A stretch of 5,505 nucleotides of DNA, taken from positions 1 to 5,505 of the forward strand of contig CANMWW010000182.1 in the NCBI GenBank assembly GCA_947500965.1, in the 5' to 3' direction. Both the position numbers and the translations under genes were made by a program. Below, piece by piece: positions 1-5,268 of the stretch (within the stretch, counting starts at the first letter, position 1; every line of letters begins with the position of its first letter). The notes under the pieces were generated by a model that saw nothing but the letters and a program-made list of their open reading frames with translations, was not told the origin of the DNA and searched no databases. Origin of the DNA: Alphaproteobacteria bacterium. Lineage in GTDB: Bacteria; Pseudomonadota; Alphaproteobacteria; CACIAM-22H2.

Positions 1-10
1 AGAGGCTCAT
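1..10 (-). CDS. Start of a gene downstream of fliK, cut by window edge
   Basis: Reading the minus strand past the fliK stop, an ATG occurs at 10-8 followed by AGC CTC, giving Met-Ser-Leu before the window ends. A GGAG ribosome-binding sequence (minus strand, 22-19) sits 8 bases before the ATG. The gap from the fliK stop is 32 bases, which fits co-transcription. In several alphaproteobacteria flgD, the hook-cap scaffold gene, follows fliK, so flgD is the obvious guess. Three codons cannot identify it, so I leave the symbol empty. Confidence 0.4.
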
Positions 11-42
11 ACCTGCTTCTCCATCACTTCATGGTTTGGTGT

Positions 43-2025
43 TCAGACATGGATGTCGACGCGGCCATCGGCCGTCGCCATTCGTCGCGGCTGCTGCTGC
101 TGCCGCGCATCTTCCTCGGGGGCACCGCGGCCGGAGCCGCCCTGGCCGCGCTCGAGGCCCGCATAGGCCCCGTGGCCGCCATTGCCGCCGTTCTGCTTCA
201 GGCCGAAGGAAAGGCCGCCGCCGGCATCGAGGCCGGCGCCCTGGAGCGCCCGCTCGAGCTCGCGCACCTCGCGCTGGAGGATGTCGACCGTCGCCGCGCG
301 CTCGGCGGCAAACACGGCCTGGATGCGGCCATCCACCCCGACCTCGATCTTCACGTCGATGCGACCGAGCTCGGGGGGCTGGAGCTTGATGGTGATGCGC
401 TCGACGCCGTCCTGCGCCGCCTTGGCGACGGAGACGGCGACCTGCGCGACCGCCGGATGCGCCGGCACGCGCGCGCCGCGCGCGGCAGCGACTTCCGGCG
501 TCGCCTCGGTCCGCGCCGGCTGCGTGGCTGCCTGCGCGGCGAGTGCGCCCTCCGGCGCGTCCTTGCGCGCGGCGGATGCGCCTGTCTCGGCGACGGCGAG
601 GGCAGGGGCGTCGGCATTCGCCCTCGCGAGCGAGGCGGCGGCCGGGCCCGTGGGCGCGGTGGCCTGCGGCTGGGCCGTGGCGTCGACCGCCTGGCCCTGG
701 GCGACAAGCTGGGCCGCGACCGGCGCGGGAGCGGCCGGTTGCGGCCTGGCGGCGGCTGGCGTCGGCGTGGATGGCTGGGTGTGCGGAGTGCCTTCGGCCG
801 TCGGCGCCTCGAGCTCGATCGCGAAGGACTGGGCGGGATCGATCGGCGTCGACTGCGCGTCGGCCCGCTTGGCGCCCTGGGCGATCGCGGCGGCGACGGC
901 GGGCGTGGTGACCGCGATCTGGACCTGCGGGTTCGTGGTCGCGGCGTTCGCCGGAGCGGCGGCTGCGGGGCCTGGCTGCGTTGCCGTGGCGAAGGCTTCG
1001 GCCTGGGACGCCATGGCCTGCGTCATCGCCATCGCCGGCGCGGATGTCATGGTGGCGACCGCGGTTGCCGGCGCGACCTCCGACGCCGGGGCGGACTGCG
1101 TGGCTTCTGGAAAGCGCGGCTGCTGGGGCGCGGCCTGGACCTCCCGGGGCTGGGCGGCGGCCTGGGCCTGCAGCATCGTGCCGAAGGCGGGATCGCTCGC
1201 GCCGCCGGCGGCCGGGCCGTTCGCCGTCGGGGCGGCGGGGACCGCCGCGGCCATCGCCGCCGGCATGGCGGCGGATGACGCGAGCGGCGCGGCACCCGTG
1301 GCGCTCGTCGCCGGAAGGTCCGCGGCGGGCAGGATCGACGCCGTGGGTCCGGCCTGCACCTGCTGCGCGGGAAGCCCGAGTGCCAGCAGCGTCGCCGCCG
1401 CGGGATCGATGACGATGTCGGCGGGTGCCGCCGTGCGCTCGGGATTGCTCGCCGGTTCCAGCGTGAAGCCGCCCTGCTCGCCGGCCTCGTTCCGCGAACC
1501 GCCGGACGCCTCGGGATCGCCCGTCGTGGTCGCCTCGGCGCGCTGCCCCGAGGCTTCCGTCGCCGGAGCCGGCGTGTCCCGCTCGTCGGGCGCCACCTCG
1601 TCGATGCGAGGCCCGTGCGCGGCGCTGTCGGCGCCCGCGCCGGGCGCGTCGCCCGCCGCCGCGTCATCGATGCCGCGCATGTCGTCGACGGGGGCGGTCG
1701 CCGCTTCGCCCGCATCCCTGTCGTCGCGCCGAGGCGCGCGCGCCTCGTGCTGGGGATGCTGGCGTTCGTTGCGCGCCGGGGAGAGATGTTCGCGCGCGCG
1801 CCTGATGTCCCGGTCCGGTGCCGAGCGGCTTGCGGCTGCGGGATCGTCGACCCGGTCGGGCGCCTCGGCCGGTTCCGGCGGGCGAGGAGCCATGCGGTCG
1901 AGAATGGCGCCGAAATCGACGACGCCGGGCGCGCGACCGGACCGGCCCTGGGGATTGCGCTCCGCGATGTCGGGGCGGGAGCCCGGGTCGACGCGGTGGA
2001 GGCTTGCGGAAGTGAATTGGCTCAT
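43..2025 (-). CDS. fliK: Flagellar hook-length control protein FliK
   Basis: FliK is a secreted ruler protein: it measures the growing hook and, through its C-terminal domain, makes the export gate (FlhB) switch from hook to filament substrates. The product has 660 residues. Residues 1 to about 120 are charged and Arg/Asp-rich. Roughly 120 to 535 is low-complexity Ala/Pro/Gln/Thr sequence, as expected for the extended ruler. Residues 540-610 form the conserved Flg_hook domain with LQPPELGRIDV at 548-558, followed by a beta-rich stretch and a helix (ILQREVRELERALQGAGL). A Gly/Gln-rich tail ends in VDIHV. The start at 2025 was chosen because an upstream extension to 2163 would add Cys- and Arg-rich sequence unlike the rest, which has no cysteine. 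It would also run through the predicted sigma-54 promoter. No good ribosome-binding sequence precedes the start. At 660 residues it is long for the family. The C-terminal domain makes the call secure; the exact start is less certain. Confidence 0.92.
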   Translation of the reverse strand: MSQFTSASLHRVDPGSRPDIAERNPQGRSGRAPGVVDFGAILDRMAPRPPEPAEAPDRVDDPAAASRSAPDRDIRRAREHLSPARNERQHPQHEARAPRRDDRDAGEAATAPVDDMRGIDDAAAGDAPGAGADSAAHGPRIDEVAPDERDTPAPATEASGQRAEATTTGDPEASGGSRNEAGEQGGFTLEPASNPERTAAPADIVIDPAAATLLALGLPAQQVQAGPTASILPAADLPATSATGAAPLASSAAMPAAMAAAVPAAPTANGPAAGGASDPAFGTMLQAQAAAQPREVQAAPQQPRFPEATQSAPASEVAPATAVATMTSAPAMAMTQAMASQAEAFATATQPGPAAAAPANAATTNPQVQIAVTTPAVAAAIAQGAKRADAQSTPIDPAQSFAIELEAPTAEGTPHTQPSTPTPAAARPQPAAPAPVAAQLVAQGQAVDATAQPQATAPTGPAAASLARANADAPALAVAETGASAARKDAPEGALAAQAATQPARTEATPEVAAARGARVPAHPAVAQVAVSVAKAAQDGVERITIKLQPPELGRIDVKIEVGVDGRIQAVFAAERAATVDILQREVRELERALQGAGLDAGGGLSFGLKQNGGNGGHGAYAGLERGQGGSGRGAPEEDARQQQQPRRMATADGRVDIHV

Positions 2026-2040
2026 GGCTGCGAGGGCAGT

Positions 2041-2057
2041 AGCAAGCGGCGGGCCAG
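2041..2057 (-). promoter_or_regulatory. Predicted sigma-54 promoter of fliK
   Basis: The minus strand reads CTGGCCCGCCGCTTGCT. Against the sigma-54 consensus TGGCACG-N4-TTGCW it matches 11 of 12 positions, with the exact GG-N10-GC spacing (GG at 2055-2054, GC at 2043-2042). The predicted transcript start is about 2030, only 5 bases before the fliK ATG. That would explain the missing ribosome-binding sequence but is unusual. Flagellar sigma-54 control is well known in alphaproteobacteria such as Caulobacter. A palindrome at 2138-2158, about 118 bp upstream of this start, is well placed to bind an activator. Confidence 0.6.
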
Positions 2058-2137
2058 AAGGCCGGCAGGCCGAAAACCCCGACAATGCGCGGTTCGCGCC
2101 TGCTCGGGGCCGGCACGCGCCCGGCACTGCGTTCCCG

Positions 2138-2158
2138 GCCCGGCAAATCCTGCCGGGC
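2138..2158. promoter_or_regulatory. Palindromic activator site (FlbD/ftr-like) between fliK and flagellin 1
   Basis: Perfect inverted repeat with 8-bp arms, GCCCGGCA and TGCCGGGC, separated by AATCC. The core CGGCA-N5-TGCCG recurs exactly at 4076-4090 upstream of flagellin 3. Additional CGGCA half-sites occur at 2111-2115 and 2122-2126. The position is right for an NtrC-class activator acting on the divergent fliK sigma-54 promoter, and it could also act on flagellin 1. The symmetry resembles the ftr sites bound by FlbD in Caulobacter as I recall them; I did not align it to a published motif. It could otherwise be a plain GC-rich hairpin. Confidence 0.5.
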
Positions 2159-2229
2159 AGCAATGACCCGCGTCGCGCCGTCGCAAGCCATCGATTCGCG
2201 TGTCGTCGGCGCGAACCGGTGCTATCCTT

Positions 2230-2245
2230 CAGGAAGGCTTTCCTG
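2230..2245. repeat. Inverted repeat upstream of flagellin 1
   Basis: Perfect 6-bp arms CAGGAA and TTCCTG enclose GGCT. It lies 71 bases before the flagellin 1 ATG, in a region with no convincing promoter match. A related repeat (GCAGG/CCTGC around GAAGTT) is found upstream of flagellin 3 at 4096-4111. It may be an operator half of a regulatory region or a leader hairpin; function unknown. Confidence 0.3.
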
Positions 2246-2264
2246 CGGGTCCCAGAAGGGCAGG

Positions 2265-2298
2265 CGCGGGAAAAGGCCGGACGTCTCGTTCATCCGCG
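2265..2298 (+). promoter_or_regulatory. Possible 5' leader hairpin of flagellin 1
   Basis: An outer pairing CGCGG (2265-2269) with CCGCG (2294-2298) encloses an inner hairpin, GGACG (2279-2283) with CGTTC (2287-2291), including one G-U pair and a TCT triloop. The inner hairpin resembles the second leader hairpin of flagellins 3 and 4 (CCGGACGA, GAA loop, TCGTCCGG) and lies at a similar distance from the ATG, about 32 versus 37 bases. The match is partial and could be chance. Confidence 0.3.
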
Positions 2299-2316
2299 GA
2301 AGAGGAGTGACGCGAC

Positions 2317-3117
2317 ATGACGACCATCAACAGCAACCAGGGCGCAATGCTCGCCCAGAAGTTCCTTCGCTCGAACGCCGCCGACGCGGCGGGCGTGCAG
2401 AACCGCGTCTCGAGCGGGCTGCGCGTGTCGAGCGCCACCGACGACGCCTCGACCTTCGCCGCCGCCGCCGCCGCGCGCGCGGACATAAAGGCCTACACGG
2501 CCGTGGCATCGGCGCTCCAGGGCTCGGAGGCCGGCGCGAATGTCGCGATCGCGGCGGGCGAGGCGATCAGCCAGCGCCTCGGCGACATCAAGGCCAAGGT
2601 GGTGCAGCTCGCCGACGAGTCCATCAGCGCCGAGACGCGTTCGACATACAACGCGGACCTCGCCTCCATGGTCTCGGAGGTGAACACCATGCTCGAGCGC
2701 GCGTCCTTCAACGGGCGCAACCTGCTCGGCCCCGGCGGCTCCGACGCGAATGTCGTGGCGAGCCCGGACGGGGCGACCGTCGCGATCCGCGACAACGAGC
2801 TCGCGCCCTTCGCCGTGCCCGACGTCGCATCCGCATCCGACGCGCGTTCGGTGCTCGAGGCGATCGACGTCTACGGCGCGGCCGTGAACACCGCGCTCTC
2901 CAATCTCGGCTCCGACCTGTCGCGGGTGAAGTCGCAGGCTGAGTTCGCGCGGCAGTCCGAGGAGGCCGTGCAGGCCGGGCTCGGCGCCCTCGTCGATGCC
3001 GACCTCGCGCGGGAATCCGCCGCCCTCGCGTCGCTTCAGGTCCGCCAGCAACTCGGCACGCAGAGCTACGGCATCGCGAACCAGGCCCCGTCGACGCTGC
3101 TGGGCCTGTTCCGCTGA
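2317..3117 (+). CDS. Flagellin 1
   Basis: A 266-residue flagellin, the subunit exported through the flagellar channel and polymerised into the filament. The N-terminal D0/D1 helix region carries INSNQGAMLAQKFLRSN followed by NRVSSGLRVSSATDDASTFA (residues 29-48), the conserved flagellin core. The C-terminal D0 region ends LVDADLARESAALASLQVRQQLG...IANQAPSTLLGLFR. Only a short variable centre (about residues 145-190) separates them, so D2/D3 domains are absent. It has no cysteine. It is the most divergent of the copies here: it has AAAAAARAD where copies 3 and 4 have AVASGVRGD, and an acidic, Pro-containing centre. Translation starts 9 bases after AGGAG (2303-2307). One rare ATA isoleucine codon occurs at 2485-2487. 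Promoter unclear; the palindrome at 2138-2158 may serve it. The family is certain, the paralogue name is not. Confidence 0.95.
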   Translation: MTTINSNQGAMLAQKFLRSNAADAAGVQNRVSSGLRVSSATDDASTFAAAAAARADIKAYTAVASALQGSEAGANVAIAAGEAISQRLGDIKAKVVQLADESISAETRSTYNADLASMVSEVNTMLERASFNGRNLLGPGGSDANVVASPDGATVAIRDNELAPFAVPDVASASDARSVLEAIDVYGAAVNTALSNLGSDLSRVKSQAEFARQSEEAVQAGLGALVDADLARESAALASLQVRQQLGTQSYGIANQAPSTLLGLFR

Positions 3118-3126
3118 AGCGGCGGC

Positions 3127-3144
3127 CGCGGATCCGCATCCGCG
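3127..3144 (+). terminator. Hairpin after flagellin 1, weak terminator candidate
   Basis: Perfect 7-bp stem CGCGGAT/ATCCGCG with loop CCGC, 9 bases after the stop codon. There is no T-run after it, so an intrinsic terminator is doubtful; it may protect the mRNA 3' end or slow readthrough into flagellin 2. Confidence 0.35.
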
Positions 3145-3149
3145 CCCTC

Positions 3150-3169
3150 ATGGTTAAGGGAGGGTTAAC
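3150..3169. promoter_or_regulatory. CtrA-type binding site upstream of flagellin 2
   Basis: The plus strand reads TTAA (3154-3157), seven bases, then TTAAC (3165-3169), an exact fit to the alphaproteobacterial CtrA box TTAA-N7-TTAAC. On the minus strand the proximal half-site extends to TTAACCAT (3157-3150), the fuller half-site known for CtrA. TTAA is otherwise absent from the intergenic sequence in this window. The site ends 72 bases before the flagellin 2 ATG. No clear -10 element follows, so activation versus repression cannot be decided. Confidence 0.65.
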
Positions 3170-3192
3170 GATGCGGTCCCCGCGGCTCTCCG

Positions 3193-3221
3193 CGTCGCGC
3201 GCGTCGAGGCGCGCGGCGACG
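3193..3221 (+). promoter_or_regulatory. 5' leader hairpin of flagellin 2
   Basis: CGTCGC (3193-3198) pairs with GCGACG (3216-3221), and after a one-base bulge GCGCG (3199-3203) pairs with CGCGC (3210-3214), leaving loop TCGAGG. This 11-bp stem ends 7 bases before the GGAG ribosome-binding sequence (3229-3232) and could influence translation. It differs in sequence from the leaders of flagellins 3 and 4. In DNA this GC-rich some chance pairing is expected. Confidence 0.35.
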
Positions 3222-3241
3222 GTTTCGTGGAGTGACGCGCC

Positions 3242-4048
3242 ATGAATTCCATCAACACGAATGTCGGGGCCCTGCTGGCGCAGAAATTCCTGCGCGCGGT
3301 CACTGCCGACCTCGTCGTCACCCAGAACCGGCTCTCGAGCGGGCTGCGCGTCTCCACGGTCACCGACGACGCCTCGACCTTCGCCGTGGCGGCGGGAATC
3401 CGCGGCGACATCAAGGCCTACACGGCCGTGTCGGCTGCGCTCCAGGGCTCGGTGGCCTCGGCGAAGGTGGCGGTCTCGGCCGGCGAGACGATCGGGGCGA
3501 GGCTGGGCGACATCAAGGCGAAGATCGTCCTGCTCTCGAACAACGCGCTCTCGCAGACGGAGCGCGACACCTACAACGCGGACCTGGCCTCGCTGGTGGG
3601 CGAGGTGAACACCTATCTCCTGCAGGCGAGCTACAACGGCACGAACCTGCTGGGCACGGGCGGGACGGATGTGCGGGTCGTGGCCAACATCGACGGCTCG
3701 ACCCTCACGCTGCGGAACAACGACGTCGAGGACCTGGCGATAGGCGCGATCAACAACAACGGCCAGGCGGTCAACGCGCTGAAGACGCTCGAGACGTTCC
3801 GGGGCGCGCTGGACACCGCCCTCGCCAATCTCGGCTCGGACCTCGTGCGCGCCAGCAACCAGGTCGAGTTCATCAGCCGCACCGAGGAGACCGTGAGGAT
3901 CGGCCTAGGCGCGCTGGTGGATGCCGACATCGCGCGGGAGACGACGCTCTTCAACGCGCTGCAGGTCCGCCAGCAGCTCGCCGTCCAGGCGATCGGCATC
4001 GCCAACCAGGCACCCAACGTGCTGCTCGGACTGTTCCGCACCTCCTGA
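3242..4048 (+). CDS. Flagellin 2
   Basis: A 268-residue flagellin that aligns without gaps to flagellins 1 and 3 apart from two extra C-terminal residues (Thr-Ser after the usual LLGLFR end). The N-terminal core is INTNVGALLAQKFLR followed by NRLSSGLRVSTVTDDASTFAVAAG (from residue 29). The C-terminal core is LVDADIARETTLFNALQVRQQLAVQ...IANQAPNVLLGLFR. The centre is short and variable, so it is a minimal D0/D1 filament subunit; no cysteine is present. It begins 9 bases after GGAG. The stretch GGAGTGACGCG before its start is shared with flagellin 1. Its control region differs from the other copies: it has a CtrA box and no sigma-54 match, so it may be timed by the cell cycle or the CtrA regulon. 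The C-terminal Thr-Ser extension, at the buried D0 end facing the filament lumen, is unusual. Confidence 0.95.
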   Translation: MNSINTNVGALLAQKFLRAVTADLVVTQNRLSSGLRVSTVTDDASTFAVAAGIRGDIKAYTAVSAALQGSVASAKVAVSAGETIGARLGDIKAKIVLLSNNALSQTERDTYNADLASLVGEVNTYLLQASYNGTNLLGTGGTDVRVVANIDGSTLTLRNNDVEDLAIGAINNNGQAVNALKTLETFRGALDTALANLGSDLVRASNQVEFISRTEETVRIGLGALVDADIARETTLFNALQVRQQLAVQAIGIANQAPNVLLGLFRTS

Positions 4049-4066
4049 GGGACGCGGCAGTTTTTT
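4031..4066 (+). terminator. Candidate intrinsic terminator at the end of flagellin 2
   Basis: CTG/CAG, CCGC/GCGG and CCT/AGG pair in order around loop CCTG (with small bulges) across the stop codon, directly followed by six T (4061-4066). This is the only hairpin plus T-run in the window. The stem is imperfect and overlaps coding sequence. The same stretch overlaps a degenerate copy of the activator palindrome, so the T-run may instead belong to the flagellin 3 control region. Confidence 0.4.
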
Positions 4067-4090
4067 CCCGCTTGGCGGCAGTATTTGCCG
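4055..4090. promoter_or_regulatory. Activator palindrome upstream of flagellin 3, with degenerate second copy
   Basis: CGGCA-GTATT-TGCCG at 4076-4090 is a perfect inverted repeat with the same arms and spacer length as the fliK-side palindrome. A degenerate copy (CGGCA, GTTTT, TTCCC) begins at 4055, exactly 21 bp earlier, about two helical turns, as is common for paired NtrC-class activator sites. The perfect copy is centred about 131 bp upstream of the predicted flagellin 3 transcript start. FlbD is the likely binder by analogy with Caulobacter; this is inference. Confidence 0.55.
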
Positions 4091-4095
4091 GGTCC

Positions 4096-4111
4096 GCAGG
4101 GAAGTTCCTGC
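4096..4111. repeat. Inverted repeat in flagellin 3 control region
   Basis: Arms GCAGG and CCTGC enclose GAAGTT. It follows the activator palindrome by 5 bases and resembles the CAGGAA/TTCCTG repeat upstream of flagellin 1. It may be another protein site or a half-degenerate repeat; function unknown. Confidence 0.25.
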
Positions 4112-4146
4112 CGTCGCGTGCGCGGCGTACCGAAGCGCCTTCGATG

Positions 4147-4159
4147 TAACTCGTTGATT
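4147..4159 (-). promoter_or_regulatory. IHF binding site between enhancer and flagellin 3 promoter
   Basis: The minus strand reads AATCAACGAGTTA, matching every defined position of the IHF consensus WATCAANNNNTTR. It is centred about 61 bp upstream of the predicted transcript start, between the activator palindrome and the sigma-54 element. That is where IHF bends DNA to bring an enhancer-bound activator to sigma-54 polymerase. In DNA this GC-rich an exact match by chance is unlikely. Confidence 0.65.
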
Positions 4160-4186
4160 TGGAACAAGAGCCAGGTCGATCGCGAC

Positions 4187-4204
4187 TTGGCATCGCGATT
4201 GCTT
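4187..4204 (+). promoter_or_regulatory. Sigma-54 promoter of flagellin 3
   Basis: TTGGCATCGCGATTGCTT has GG at 4189-4190 and GC at 4201-4202 with the required 10 bases between, and matches TGGCACG-N4-TTGCW at 11 of 12 positions. The predicted transcript start is about 4214, giving an 88-base leader. A direct repeat ATCGCGA (4179-4185 and 4192-4198) overlaps it; its meaning is unknown. This is the best promoter in the window and is backed by the IHF site and palindrome upstream. Confidence 0.75.
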
Positions 4205-4213
4205 GATAGCAGG

Positions 4214-4301
4214 GCCGGCTAGAGATCCGTCTTCAGAATGAAGAGGAGGGCCGGCCCGGACGAGAATCGTCCGGCCATTCCAAGAAGAGGAGTGACCCAG
4301 A
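4214..4301 (+). promoter_or_regulatory. Structured 5' leader of flagellin 3
   Basis: Predicted untranslated leader with two perfect hairpins: TCTTCA/TGAAGA with loop GAA (4230-4244), and CCGGACGA/TCGTCCGG with loop GAA (4256-4274). The ribosome-binding AGGAG is at 4288-4292, 9 bases before the ATG. From 4225 to 4290 it aligns without gaps to the flagellin 4 leader with 8 mismatches. In Caulobacter FlbT acts on the 5' leader of flagellin mRNA; this leader is a plausible target of such control, by inference. Confidence 0.55.
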
Positions 4302-5102
4302 ATGTCTTCGGTCAACACCAATGTCGGCGCGTTGCTGGCGCAGAAGTTCCTGCGCTCCAACACCGCCGAGATGAACGTCACGCAGAACCGCGTCTCGAGC
4401 GGCCTGCGTGTCTCCACCGTCACCGACGACGCCTCCACCTTCGCGGTCGCCTCTGGCGTCCGCGGCGACATCAAGGCCTACACGGCCGTGGCCGCCGCGC
4501 TCCAGGGCTCGGTCGTCGCGGGCAAGGTGGCCGTGACCGCCGGCGAGGTGATCAGCAACCGCGTCGGCGACATCAAGGCGAAGCTCATCCAGCTCTCGGA
4601 TGAATCGCTGAGCACCGCCAGCCGGTCGACCTACAACACCGACCTCGCCTCGATGGTCTCCGAGGTGAACAACTACCTGTCCCAGGCGTCCTACAACGGG
4701 CGCAACCTGCTGGGCTCGGGTGGCACCAACATGGTCGTCGTCGGCAACATCGACGGCTCGGCCCTGACGGTCCGCAACAACGACGTCTCGGACCTCGCCC
4801 TGGCGACCGTGACGAGCAACACGGACGCGACGGCCCGGCTCAGCAGCCTGACCGTGTTCAAGGCGGCGCTCGACACCGCGCTCGCCAATCTCGGTTCCGA
4901 CCTGACGCGCGTCCAGTCGCAGACCGAGTTCGTCAAGCAGCAGGAAGAGACGGTGAAGATCGGCCTCGGCGCGCTCGTCGACGCGGATCTCGCCAAGGAG
5001 TCGGCGACGTTGACCTCGCTGCAGGTTCGCCAGCAGCTCGGCATCCAGGCCGTCGGCATCGCCAACCAGGCGCCCCAGGCACTGCTCGGGCTCTTCCGCT
5101 AA
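4302..5102 (+). CDS. Flagellin 3
   Basis: A 266-residue flagellin with the minimal D0/D1 layout. N-terminal helix MSSVNTNVGALLAQKFLRSN, core NRVSSGLRVSTVTDDASTFAVA (residues 29-50), a short variable centre (about 143-190), and C-terminal helix from residue 222 (LGALVDADLAKES...LQVRQQLGIQ...IANQAPQALLGLFR). It has no cysteine. It is ungapped against flagellins 1 and 2 and close to flagellin 4, with which it shares an almost identical DNA tract. The start is fixed by AGGAG 9 bases upstream and by alignment of all copies. It has the most complete promoter here (palindrome, IHF site, sigma-54 element), so it is probably a major, late, assembly-coupled filament subunit. Family certain; which named paralogue it corresponds to cannot be said. 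Confidence 0.96.
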   Translation: MSSVNTNVGALLAQKFLRSNTAEMNVTQNRVSSGLRVSTVTDDASTFAVASGVRGDIKAYTAVAAALQGSVVAGKVAVTAGEVISNRVGDIKAKLIQLSDESLSTASRSTYNTDLASMVSEVNNYLSQASYNGRNLLGSGGTNMVVVGNIDGSALTVRNNDVSDLALATVTSNTDATARLSSLTVFKAALDTALANLGSDLTRVQSQTEFVKQQEETVKIGLGALVDADLAKESATLTSLQVRQQLGIQAVGIANQAPQALLGLFR

Positions 5103-5126
5103 GCGCGAGGACCCGTAGACCCCAAG

Positions 5127-5157
5127 CGCGCCGGCCGGGTCCAAACCGGCCGGCGCG
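5127..5157 (+). terminator. Strong GC hairpin between flagellins 3 and 4
   Basis: Perfect 12-bp stem CGCGCCGGCCGG/CCGGCCGGCGCG with loop GTCCAAA, starting 25 bases after the flagellin 3 stop. It is the most stable hairpin in the window. No T-run follows, so it may stop transcription by another route, protect the flagellin 3 mRNA end, or only reduce readthrough. Its right arm touches the weak promoter match of flagellin 4. Confidence 0.5.
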
Positions 5158-5171
5158 GGAGGGCGAGTGCG
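5156..5171 (+). promoter_or_regulatory. Degenerate sigma-54-like match before flagellin 4
   Basis: GG at 5157-5158 and GC at 5169-5170 have the right spacing, and the position relative to the ATG is within one base of the flagellin 3 promoter. Only 7 of 12 consensus positions match and the -24 part is poor. No CGGCA palindrome or IHF site precedes it. It may be a decayed duplicate of the flagellin 3 promoter, or inactive. Confidence 0.22.
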
Positions 5172-5191
5172 ACCATGAACTCCGGCCTTGA

Positions 5192-5268
5192 ATCCGCCTT
5201 CAGGACGAAGGGGAGGGCCGACCCGGACGAGAATCGTCCGGCCGATCCCAGAAGAGGAAAGATCCATC
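5192..5268 (+). promoter_or_regulatory. Structured 5' leader of flagellin 4
   Basis: Homologous to the flagellin 3 leader. The second hairpin (CCGGACGA/TCGTCCGG, loop GAA, 5223-5241) is identical. The first (5197-5211) keeps five pairs: its outer pair is C-G where flagellin 3 has U-A, a compensatory change, while the innermost pair is lost (A against C). The ribosome-binding site is GAGGAAAG rather than GAGGAGTG. Conservation of length (46 bases from the second hairpin to the ATG in both) supports a functional leader. Confidence 0.5.

Noticed and set aside
31..1278. Plus-strand 415-residue frame within fliK
   Set aside because: Gly/Arg-rich shadow translation, no ribosome-binding site and no family resemblance.
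2111..2126. Possible sigma-54 promoter for flagellin 1 (CGGCACG, CGCC, CGGCA)
   Set aside because: Spacing is right and 9 of 12 positions match, but the TT of the -12 element is lost, the site lies upstream of the activator palindrome, and GC-rich DNA yields such matches by chance.
2208..2223. Second sigma-54-like match before flagellin 1 (GG 2208, GC 2221)
   Set aside because: The spacer is 11 bases instead of 10, which normally abolishes sigma-54 recognition.
2026..2316. Small gene or RNA gene in the fliK-flagellin 1 gap
   Set aside because: No reading frame with a start and ribosome-binding site, and no tRNA-like or other RNA fold seen; only regulatory repeats are supported.
182..2320. 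Plus-strand 712-residue open frame opposite fliK
   Set aside because: High-GC DNA leaves few stop codons; the translation is Ala/Arg/Ser low-complexity with no recognisable domain, and the minus-strand frame has the clear FliK C-terminal domain.
2317..2942. Frame-shifted plus-strand reading frames over the flagellins (2085-2942, 3232-4149, 4238-4603)
   Set aside because: Arg/Gly-rich translations in another frame of the flagellins; no independent support.
4073..4088. Sigma-54-like TTGGCGGCAGTATTTGC within the flagellin 3 activator region
   Set aside because: Spacing between GG and GC is one base too long, and a better, correctly spaced match lies at 4187-4204.
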